Under the pieces are notes generated by a model, which was not told the DNA's origin, did not search any database, and saw only the letters and a program-made list of their open reading frames with translations. This document shows, one piece after another, positions 55,075 to 64,000 of a stretch of 64,000 nt of DNA. Both the position numbers and the translations under genes were made by a program. Numbering within the stretch: the first letter of the stretch is position 1; every line of letters begins with the position of its first letter. Origin of the DNA: Clusia tigrina (lineage: Eukaryota > Arthropoda > Insecta > Diptera > Clusiidae); NCBI GenBank assembly GCA_920105625.2, contig OV050033.1, positions 127,471,821 through 127,535,820 of the forward strand, read 5' to 3'.

Positions 55075-56640
55075 GATGAAGGTTGATAAGAGAGGTAACG
55101 TGAGAAAGAAAAATGAAAAGGAGGGATAATATAAAAAAAGACTAAAGAGAGAAAATTATAATAGATGCAAAGGGAGAGAAAAATCAGGGACAACGAAATA
55201 AAAAAAAGAAATTAAACATAGATGAGAAAGGGATAAAGATAAAGAAACAAACAAATTGGTAACAGGAGATACAGATAGTCAAATGGTTACAAAAATAAAG
55301 AAACATGTAGAGAAAGGAGAGAGAATTTAAAAAAGACAATGAGAAAATTATATAAGATGCAAAAGTAGGGGCAAAATAAGGACAACAAGGAAAGAGAAAA
55401 AGAAAGAATAGATGAGAAAAATATAAAAAGTAATAAAAGAATAGAAAGGTATAAACAAAGAGAGAGAGAAATGAAAGATAAATATTGAGAGAAAAGAGAG
55501 AAAAATGAGAGAAAGGAGAGAAAAATATACGAATAGCGAAAAAGAGAAAGAAAACAACAGAGTGAGAGAAATGGGAAAATATTACAGAGAAAATTAGAGA
55601 GAAATTGAGAGCGAATATTGGACAGGGCACATGAGAGTAAAGGAGAAAGACAAGGAAAAGGCGAAGTAAATGGAGAAAGAAGAGAAGAATGAAAAGGAGA
55701 AACAAAAGGAGAATGAAAAAGAGAGATGAAATGAGAGAGAAAAGGAGAAATAAGAGGAGACAGAAATGGTGAAAGAAAAGGAGAGATGAAATGAGAGACG
55801 AAAAGGAGAAAGAAATGGAAAGGAGAAAGAAATGGAGGAATAAAAGGAGAATGAAAAGGAGAAATGAAATGAGAGAGAAAAGGAGAGAGGAAAATAGAGA
55901 ACGAGATAAAAAGAGAGAAAGAGATACAAGTGAAGAAATTAGAAGGGAAAGAGACAGAAATAGAGATAGAGGAGAGAAAGAGACAGAAATAGAGAGAGAT
56001 AGAGTTAGGGAGAGAAGGAGAAAGAGATAGGGAGTGAAAGAGAGAAGAAGAAAGATTTTCAAATGGTGAAACAAATAGAGAGAGATAGGGACAGAAATAA
56101 ATAGAGGAAAATAGAGAGATATAGATATATAGATAAGGAGAGAAGGATATGGAAACAGCAGATAATACAGAAAGAGAGATGAGGAGGTAGGGATAAAAAG
56201 AGAGATGGAGATTAAATAAAGAGAGGAGAAATAGATACAAATAGAGAGAGAGATAGGGAGAGAAGAGGCAAAGAGAAAATAGAGAAAGTAAGTGATAGGG
56301 GGAGAAATATACATATAAAAAAATATATTGAGTGAGTGAAGGATAGAAAGAAAGATAGATATAGAGAGAGAAAGAGATGGGGAGAGAAAGAAATAGATAG
56401 AAAAAGAGATACGGAGATACAGAAACAGTGAGAGAAAGAGATAGAGAGAGAAAGAGATAGGGAGAAAAAGAGAAATAGATAGGGAGAGAAAGAGATAGGG
56501 AGAGAAAGAGATAGGGAGAGAAAGAGATAGGGAGAGAAAAATTAGATAGGGAGAAAAAGAGAATGAGATAGGGAGAGAAAGAAAGAGATAGGGAGAGAAA
56601 TAGTTATAGACAAGAAGACACAAAGCGGAAGAGATAGAAG
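55075..56640. repeat. 1.55-kb purine-rich low-complexity block
   Basis: GAGAGAAAGAGATAGG and AAAGGAGAAATGAAATG units dominate. The most regular part (about 56330-56610) repeats AGAGATAGGGAGAGAA. The minus-strand 479-codon frame of Phe/Leu/Ser/Ile and its partners arise from this composition. Confidence 0.9.
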
Positions 56641-56998
56641 AAGAAAGCTCATAAAGAATCTTTAAAAGCTACATAGCATATCATATTGGATGCTCAGAAG
56701 CTTTCCAGTCTCGAGTATGAGCTCGGTTTCGTTGCCTTTGAAATAAATAACTATTTAATCAAGTCTTTCACTTGTTACGAGGCAATTTCCTCGAAATCAC
56801 CTTCGTTATCAAAACGAATGAAGTATTCGTAGTAAGGTGTGAAGTAAGATGTGAAGTGGAAGTAGTTTACAAATTGGTTTTTAGATATAGTGCAGTAGCT
56901 TAATAATTATTAGCTTATATTATTGCATTATAATAAATACAGCATACATATGTCTCTAAATCATTTCAAGCTTATATACTCGCACTTGGACGATCACC

Positions 56999-57415
56999 CT
57001 AAAAAACGTGATTGTCCTTTTCAAATATGTTCTCATGTTCTCTAAATGGGGGTATGTGTATTCCACATAATTTTGATTGATACGCCTCCAGCAAGTTCTT
57101 CTTCCTTTTCATTCTTCCTATTCCTTCTTCGTCCCTTATAACAGATGGCGTCACGTACAAGTTCCTTACGCACTCTCTTCTAAACCGGAAATTCGTTATG
57201 CTCAGACATATTTGAGGAGCTGCGAAAAGATGCATGCGGGTAATATACAGGTATACATATCTATCTATGTATGTACATGAAATCTTGTACATATGTACAT
57301 GAGATTCGTATGTATGCTGGGGTTGTGCGCCTGCAGCGCAATGACATATGCAGCTGCGAAGATACGCTTTTAATTTTTCCTTAGACAGCATTCCCAAATG
57401 ATGGCGAAAATCCAT
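56999..57415 (-). CDS. Hypothetical 138-aa ORF, possible gene or transposon relic
   Basis: The minus-strand ORF from 57415 to 56999 contains a non-repetitive C-terminal half (FRFRRECVRNLYVTPSVIRD, EEGIGRMKRKKNLLEAYQSK, PPFREHENIFEKDNHVF). Its middle is interrupted by a CATATG-type microsatellite. A TTTTCGCAG acceptor-like site at about 57222-57214 could begin a terminal exon. TCGCAGCT...ATATGTC occurs twice, suggesting duplication. No domain is recognised. Confidence 0.25.
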   Translation of the reverse strand: MDFRHHLGMLSKEKLKAYLRSCICHCAAGAQPQHTYESHVHMYKISCTYIDRYVYLYITRMHLFAAPQICLSITNFRFRRECVRNLYVTPSVIRDEEGIGRMKRKKNLLEAYQSKLCGIHIPPFREHENIFEKDNHVF

Positions 57416-57889
57416 TTAAAAGCTGCAGCTGAAGATTACATAATAACTAAGAATTAGTCGGAAGGGACTTCTTGGTGAAGTTGGTGTGTATATAAATGTA
57501 TATACATAGTATATATAGATAGTTATATACACAATTATCAAGAATATGCAAAGTTCGAATAGAGTATTCAGTTTATGCCCAGAAAAAATAGAATATTGTT
57601 TCTGAAGCAATTAATGTGGGCACAATATGTGGGAGTGGCTCAACCAGTAGATATACAGTAGTGCAGAAAAATCCTTGCCAGATTTCACAAATATACGAAT
57701 ACGCATTCAACAAGAATTACATACTGATGTTCCCCTTTTCAAGGACGTTTCCTGAGTATTTTATAGTTACTAATTGAAGCATGATATATAATTATTTCTA
57801 TCTTGCCCAGAGACAACATGATATATAGCAATCACTACACAACTTGAAGCGATTGGAACAAATCTCGATTCTATTATTATTTCACTTTC

Positions 57890-58716
57890 ACAATGGAAGG
57901 GGTACTGCGGAAGGCCAGTGTACATCGGAATGGCACTATTTTCTACAAAATTGTCCAGCTCCTCGCATATGCCGATGACATCGACATGATTGGACGTTGC
58001 AAGCGAGATGTTACTGCTGCATTTTCCGCCTTTAAAAGGGAATCAGCGAAAGTGGGTATGACGGTGAACCAGCAGGGATACTCGGCATTTAGGATCCCAT
58101 ATTGCAGCGGACAACTGTACTTTAGAAATAATACCGAAAACGACGTTAGCCTGGAGATTAAACGAAAAATCACGCTTGCTAATAGGTGTTACTATGGGCT
58201 CAGTAAGCAAATGTGTAGTAGAAGGCTCTCTCGACCGACAAACTGACACTCTACAAGGCGCTCATCCTACCCGTGCGGCTCTATGGCGTAGAAGCATGGG
58301 TCCTGTCGCAGACTGATGAAGCCGCGCTTGGGGTGTTCGAGAGGAACATTATTCGTAAAACGACTGCCGTCTTCGGATGAACCACTAACTGTACGAACTC
58401 TACACTGATACTGACATGTCAGACGCATCACTATACAATGTCTGTGCTGGCTTGGAGATGTCGTGTGTATGGACGCAGAAGCTCCAGCGAAAAAGGTGTT
58501 TGAAGCGGAAGTCGCTACGACGTAGGGGAAGACCATTTATCCGATGGAAGGACCAAGTGGAGGGGATCCTAACCACGCTTGGTATAATGGATTGGAGAAA
58601 ACGCGCGCAAAGCAGAGGCGTCGGGCGAGCGCTATTAAGTTCGGCTGTAACCCGGTAACGGGTTGTATTCGCGGATTCTGTGATTAGGCCACGAAAGTAA
58701 GTAAGTGAGTAAAATG
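57890..58716 (+). pseudogene. 5'-truncated, frameshifted non-LTR reverse transcriptase
   Basis: The first frame holds the RT catalytic signature LLAYADDIDMIGR and then SLEIKRKITLANRCYYGLSK, to a stop at 58244-58246. After a frame shift the protein resumes as LTLYKALILPVRLYGVEAW, with LSQTDEAALGVFER, to a TGA at 58378-58380. A further shift gives RRRGRPFIRWKDQVEGILTT and NWRKRAQSRGVGRALL. The order matches the C-terminal half of an endonuclease/reverse transcriptase of a non-LTR element (RTE-like, clade uncertain). It ends in a short AAGTAAGTAAGTGAGTAAA tail. An internal deletion between the YADD block and SLEIKRK is likely. Confidence 0.75.
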
Positions 58717-59989
58717 AAAGAGAATGCTTGTAGTTATAGACATTTATGGGCAATTCTTCAGCCCTGGTTGTAATTAGTTATGTTGGAGTTCTTTCTGTTC
58801 GATCGTCAAACGCTAATTTCCTGTCGTTAATTCTGATGCGAAAGTATTAGATTCTGTTTCGGTTGCAGTTTCTCGTTTATGTCACCTTAAGAAGGAGTAA
58901 GGAATACAGAGCTACTTTCTTTTGTTAAAAAATATTTCTATTCAAATATGTAAATTTGTATTATATAATTAAAAATGAAATACATACATACATACATATA
59001 TACAACAAAATGTGTCTTTCATATACTAAAAAAATATTTCTATTGATTAAAAAAAAAGGAAAAACTGGAAAACTGAACCCACTAAAAGTAATTCAAAGTT
59101 ACTTCCCATTACAACAACTGAACCTACTCCAGACATCTCACAATGTACTTCCCCCATGACATCATGTCTCCAGCCCGCCAGAAATGACCCGTTTTAGCAA
59201 AACGAAGATAATAAAAGCTTTATATGAGCTTATCTAAAGGTACATACGTATGTACATATGTACATATGTATGTATATATGTATGTACATATGTAGATATC
59301 TATGTATGTTTGTAGTATGCATGTATTTGATTATATCAAAAATGATGTCATACTTGGAGTGACTGCATTTCAAGCTAATTCTGCCAAAAATTACGTAATT
59401 TTAGTTTCCATGAACCAAACTCAGGCACACCCATTATATACAAGGAGAACTATGCATTTAAGTATTATTTTGTCGTTGGCTTTCGAGACTACCAATTTAG
59501 CCAAATACATTATCATGTAGGAATGAATAACTGGTTATAACAATGTTCTTCCCTCTCCTGATAGAGAAAGGAACTGTTAATTGGAAATTGGGATTTTATA
59601 TAAATATGTACATATGTATGTATGTACGTATGTATCTGTATGCATGTATATGTATATGTATGAATTTATCGAAAATCATATTCATAGTACATAATTCCAA
59701 TCTATACATACTACATACATACATACATATGTACATACATATGTACATATGATTAGGTAATAAATTATATGCGAATATGAGGAATGTCCAAATTCCTCTT
59801 ATTGTAATTTATTTTATATTTTGTCGAACAAAAATGGCAACTTATACAAAACCCCCTACATACATACATATGCACATACATATGTATACACATACACCCG
59901 TCCATACATACAGACATTCATTCATTCATACATACAAACGCTCGCCTTGTGAACTTTTTTTTTATTTGTCGTTTTGTAATCTTCAATAT
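58717..59989. other. AT-rich stretch with CATA repeats
   Basis: Microsatellites near 59240-59310 and 59590-59760. No gene is supported. Confidence 0.45.
59590..59760. repeat. TATG/CATA tetranucleotide repeat
   Basis: TATGTATGTACGTATGTATC and CATACATACATATGTACATA runs. Confidence 0.85.
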
Positions 59990-60360
59990 TGAGTTGGCTG
60001 TGGCTGTACTTGGTAGCGGAGACACGCAGCACATACCCACACATTCACATTCCGCTAACCGAGCGACCGACCGACCGTACCAAAGTCAGCGCTCGCTCGC
60101 TTACTCACTCACTCCGTTCTGCAAGCACGTTCATTTGCGCAGACTGTGTTGCTTTGTGCCGTTTGAACGCGTTGCATAGTCTCTTGCGAGGCCCTCGTCG
60201 AGGCAAGCCAGGCACAAGCGACAGCAACAGAAGCAGCAGCAACGAAACGACAGCCGAAGCAGCAGCAGCAGCAACGATACGACAGCCGAGCAGCAGCGCA
60301 AGAAACGACCGACTGCGCGAGGCAAGCAGGCAGCCACCAGCTGCGGCGCAAAATTAAATT
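59990..60360. promoter_or_regulatory. GC-rich island, possible first exon or promoter
   Basis: The segment combines GACCGACCGACCG, GCTCGCTCGCTTACTCACTC and a CAGCAGCAACGAAACGACAGC run, all far more GC-rich than the surroundings. CAG/CAA-rich leaders are usual in fly 5' UTRs and would point to plus-strand transcription, but CAA-rich sequence on the minus strand (60390-60650) would suit the opposite direction. The open frames in it are compositional. Strand and function remain undecided. Confidence 0.3.
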
Positions 60361-60389
60361 GGCCTCAATAATGAAACACTGTTATTTGG

Positions 60390-60660
60390 TGTTGTTGTTG
60401 TCATCGTCGGCGTGGTTGTTGCTGTAGTTTTCTTTCTTTTTTTTGTCGCTTTTTTGTGTAACTTTTTATTTTTGTTGTTTTTTTGCTGCCTTTTTTGTTG
60501 CTTTTTTCTGTTTTTTTTTGCTGTTTTCTGTTGCCGCTTTTTTAGTTGTTTTTTCCTTTTCCTTTTTTTGTTGCTTTTTTCTGTTGCCTCTTTAAAGCCT
60601 TTTTTAATGCCTTCTTTGCTTTTTGCTTTATCGCTTTTTTAATTATTTTCTTATTTCCAC
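60390..60660. repeat. T-rich tract with GTTGCTTTTTT motifs
   Basis: TTTTTTTGTTGCTTTTTTCTG-like phrases recur. The Phe/Leu/Cys-rich plus-strand frame here is compositional. Confidence 0.8.
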
Positions 60661-62874
60661 CATGCCCATTTATGTAGGTTTTCCAATCCTCGCCCTCCAC
60701 CCTCATTCATTTGTATTCTGCTTCATACATTTTTGCTTAATTTTTTTGTTTTTATTTTACTGTTGCAGCAGATGAGAGGAGTGTGTGAAAGCTTCAGAAC
60801 GGCTCCATTGCTGCCCAGTTGGAAAGCTGGTCAGCAGTGCCCAACTTAATTGTCCTAAAGTACTGCTGGGTAAGGGAAGCAATGTGCGTTCTTCAATGGG
60901 TTTGTGCAGGAAATTATCATTATTATCATTATTTTATCACTTGAAAAATAATTATTTAATTTTTTATTTTTATTATGAAAAATAATTTCTTAATTATTAT
61001 TTTACAATGAGAGAGAAGACCCAGCTGCCAGGGCCTTCAGCTCGGATATTAATTTATATTATTTTAACTGGATCGACAATGCAACAGTTGTACAAGTTTT
61101 ACACTGTAACTGAAAATTCATAGCTGAATTGAAACGTCGATTTGCATGCCCCTTTTACATAATTGAGGACACACTAGAAAGTTATACGGTCCCCGTTATA
61201 CCTTCCAGAAATACGAAAATTATGACCTAAATTTACAAAAACACGTATATTGATTATATTCCTTGCACCATAATTAAGTATGTCCACAAGGAGTTGGCGG
61301 AATGAGTACTAGCAACTTTAGCCTATGGCTCAAAGAGAAAAATATTTAGAAAAAACATTTTTCAGACCAGCAGTGCAAGATTTGAATCTACAACCTCACT
61401 ATTGTGAGGCTAGCATGCTTTTCAGACCATGCCCCTGGCAGAATTTGAACCCACGTCTCCCATATTTCGAAAGAAGCAGTTAATAGACCAATTCACGGTT
61501 TAAATTTAAAAATATTATTGTATAAAAATTGTATAATAATAGTGGGAATATCGGATCTATTCTAGTAAGTTTTGCTTGCAAAGACGCGTATTGTTGCACC
61601 AAAGCTGTGACTTTAGGTGACATTAAGAAAATGATTTCTGTCCAATCTTCATATTATACTGCTGCTAGGGATTAAAAGGGCCACGACTTCACAAAAATTA
61701 ACCCTTTCACAAATCAGCTTAAACCAAATTTTCCCAAAAGACCCTGACAAAGTACCACCACTCTCAGTGCTGTACTTACATATGTACATGCACACATACA
61801 TATGTACATATATCGATTGGGTGAAGGATGATAGATGGAAAAAACCAATCAAATAGTGGAACACGTCATAAGTGAAACCACAATCGACTAGGATAGTTCA
61901 ATAATACAATACAAACATGAGCAAAAAATGAACAACAAATATCTTAAGTCAACAGTTTACATATGTATGCATGTATATTTTGATATATAGGTATGTATAT
62001 ATGTACAAGCACAATATTTTTTATATACAATAATATAATAAAAGTCAACAATATGTGTATGTAGTATATACTATATGGGACATATACATTTGTGATATGC
62101 AAAGTCAAGATTATAGACAAAGTCAAGCATATCTTATATACAATAATATAATAAAAGTCATACTAAATATGAGACTTATGCATACATATACAACACAACA
62201 TTTCTTATATACAATAACATAATAAAATTCAAAGATACACAAAATATTTGGCACAGATCCATATACAACATTTCTTATATTCAATCTGATATAATTTTGC
62301 TATAGGCTATAAAACACAGATTATTGCCATTGTGAACGATAGGGATGTCAAAATCATTTAATTTATAAATACAATTATATGTACATGAAATGCATATGAC
62401 CAAATTCCTATTCCCTGGTGGGTTTTATCAACCATACTGGATTAAAAAAAAAGGAAAAGATTTTTGTTCTCACCCTGACAAGAGCAAAATATATTTTTTG
62501 CTTTGACAAATGTCAATTTATTAAGAATTTTTCTGACCGATTGCAAAGTTTAAGTAAGGATATAATTGACGACAATTCCTAATTAGTATTATTCACATAC
62601 CATGCATTACAACAAAAGTAATCAAACCGCAGTCTATAAAAGGAAAATATGAAGATGTATTTTTTCAAGAGAAAAAATGATTGTAGTTTTTGGAGATCGA
62701 AACTTTTCTCGCTGAGATTGCAAAACTTAGCCTAGTTCTGGTATGAATACCTTGGAAAAACACACAGAAAACGCATGTTTCCCTTTATAATTATAGCTTC
62801 GATCTAATGAAATAACAATTCAGGTATTTTGATTCATAAAAATTAAGCGAGATGCGTTCAAGGAGATAAATTGG
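60661..62874. other. AT-rich stretch with tRNA-like relics
   Basis: Other than the tRNA-like pair and repeated TCTTATATACAATAATATAA phrases (about 62010-62290), nothing is recognised. Confidence 0.45.
61361..61462 (-). repeat. Tandem pair of tRNA-like units (degenerate SINE or tRNA relics)
   Basis: On the minus strand GTGGGTTCAAATTC (B box), then CATGGTCTGAAAAGCATG (A box), CCTCA-CAATAG-TGAGG (anticodon-arm-like hairpin), GTAGATTCAAATC (B box) and a second TGGTCTGAAAA follow in order. The units repeat with a period of about 60-62 bp. Loop length and stems deviate from true tRNAs. Confidence 0.45.
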
Positions 62875-63380
62875 TAGTAAAAGAGACGACGAGCCGGGAA
62901 CTAAAAGAGTTGAGAAGTCGGGAACTAAAAGACTGACGAAGTCGGGAACTAAAAGAAAGAACGAGTCAGAAAGTAAAAGTGGACGAGTTGGGGAGTAAAA
63001 GAGTGGACGAGTTGGGTAGTAAAAGAGTGGACGAGTTGGGAAACAAAACAGTTGAGGGGCTGCGACGTAAACTAGTTGAGTTGGGAAAAGTTAAATAGAT
63101 AAGATGGGAAGTGAAAGAGTTCAGATGAGAAGTGAAAGAGTTCAGATGGGAAGTGAAAGAGTTCAGATGGGAAGTGAAAGAGTTCAGATAGGACGTGAAA
63201 GAGTTCAGATAGGACGTGAAAGAGTTCAGCTGGGAAGTAAAAAGTTAACTAGCTGAGAAGTAAAAAGTTAATTCGCTGGGGGGAAAACGTTAACGATCAG
63301 AGATGTTAAAGAGTCAACTTGCTGGGAAGTACAAGAGTAAACGTTCTGGGAAGTAAAATAGAATTTGAGATGAGACAAGT
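62875..63380. repeat. Two adjoining minisatellites, units about 18-21 bp
   Basis: GTCGGGAACTAAAAGA and GAGTTGGGTAGTAAAAGAGT variants (62880-63060) pass into a regular 21-bp array GTTCAGATGGGAAGTGAAAG (63118-63230), then decay. Confidence 0.85.
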
Positions 63381-63451
63381 TGGGAAGAAAATAAGTTCAC
63401 GAACTGGTTTGCATCTGTGTGCTCTCTCTTTTTTATATACAAATTAATGAG

Positions 63452-63745
63452 GGAATTTTCAAAAAATCATTTGATAGCTGCATCCACATGGGAAGAGAAG
63501 GCTTATCATGGGATGCTACTTCATCACGAGTGATGGCGAGACAAAATGAACAAATCTATTTTTTTATTAAACTGAGGTGGCCGCATGTCAGAGATTGTAT
63601 CTAGTACCATTCTATAGATACCATGAATATATCGTCTGAGCTATGCAACGCCAATAAAGTAGAACGTTTCCAAGGGAATGCCTTGCCATGATAAACCTTC
63701 TCTTCCCATATGGATTCAGCTATAAAATGCTTTTTGAAAGCCGCA
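63452..63745. repeat. Fold-back (long inverted repeat) element
   Basis: The left arm near 63452-63512 contains GATAGCTGCATCCACATGGG and AAGAGAAGGCTTATCATGG. The right arm near 63686-63745 carries the inverse of the same order (CCATGATAAACCTTCTCTTC, then CCCATATGGATTCAGCTAT). The arms match at most positions over about 45-60 bp and flank a spacer of about 170 bp. This is the layout of a MITE-like or fold-back element, and the transcript could form a long hairpin. Confidence 0.6.
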
Positions 63746-64000
63746 GATTTAAGTTTAGAGTTGTGTTATCGCTATGTTCGTTCCTACGTTTTTCAGGTCT
63801 TGATCGCCAATTAGCTACTTTTATAAAGAAAGGACAAAGAGGTAGGGGTTAGGAAAAACAGGAAGGGGATAGTAAAAAGAGGAAGGAGAAAGGGCAAAGA
63901 GGAAGGGGAAAACGGTACAGCCTCTATGACACTACAAAAACTGAATAAAGTATAACTAACTGTCATGATTTGAAACGTAATAAGGGGAGAGAAATTGTGT

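Noticed and set aside
55184..56623. Minus-strand 479-codon and 317-codon open frames rich in Phe, Leu, Ser and Ile
   Set aside because: They are translations of a GA-rich simple-sequence block; three frames of the same strand look alike and no domain exists.
1..64000. CRISPR array, bacterial operon or viral replication module
   Set aside because: Introns, microsatellites and fly-type elements show nuclear insect DNA; the tandem repeats lack unique spacers of constant length.

Overview
The window looks like AT-rich, repeat-laden intergenic and intronic DNA from a higher dipteran fly. A tephritid-type fruit fly is my best guess from the dense ACATATGTA/CATACATA microsatellites, the long introns and the Gln/Ala/His-rich regulatory protein; this is inference and no species marker is present.

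Layout. Only one host gene is well supported. It lies on the minus strand between about 20.2 and 35.4 kb. Five coding exons (35437-33983, 33772-33683, 27313-27120, 24174-22468, 21433-21280) splice with consensus GT/AG sites and matching phases into exactly 1200 codons (1199 aa plus TAG). The predicted product is probably nuclear and regulatory: a Cys/His-containing globular region near residues 165-385, long Gln/Ser/Asn/Ala-rich linkers, a conserved C-terminal region split over the last two exons, and a basic tail. I could not name the gene. The reading frame stays open for 361 further sense codons after the TAG (21279-20194), with clearly protein-like composition. This makes a long stop-codon readthrough extension the most interesting candidate in the window. 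A possible non-coding leader exon lies at 37329-37162, and GC-rich possible promoter or leader regions lie near 36.6-37.0 kb and 60.0-60.4 kb.

Mobile DNA. An apparently intact hAT-family transposase gene sits at 45.7-48.8 kb on the plus strand. It has three exons and 643 aa, and the middle exon of only 94 bp restores the first catalytic Asp. Other elements are a solo LTR of about 1.49 kb with a CACT target duplication (13831-15322), nested inside an older element with inverted ends (13155-15883); three decayed non-LTR retrotransposon 3' ends (about 1562-1717 plus, 9444-9745 minus, 57890-58716 plus); tRNA-like sequences of one family (about 9930-9996 plus and 61361-61462 minus); and a fold-back repeat (63452-63745).

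The rest is mostly simple sequence. There are many unrelated minisatellites with 11-30 bp units, (AT)n, (GT)n and (CA)n arrays, a pyrimidine-rich block (3.6-5.2 kb), a purine-rich block (55.1-56.6 kb) and a 1.3 kb AT-only stretch (43.9-45.3 kb). Most long open frames in those tracts are repeat artefacts.
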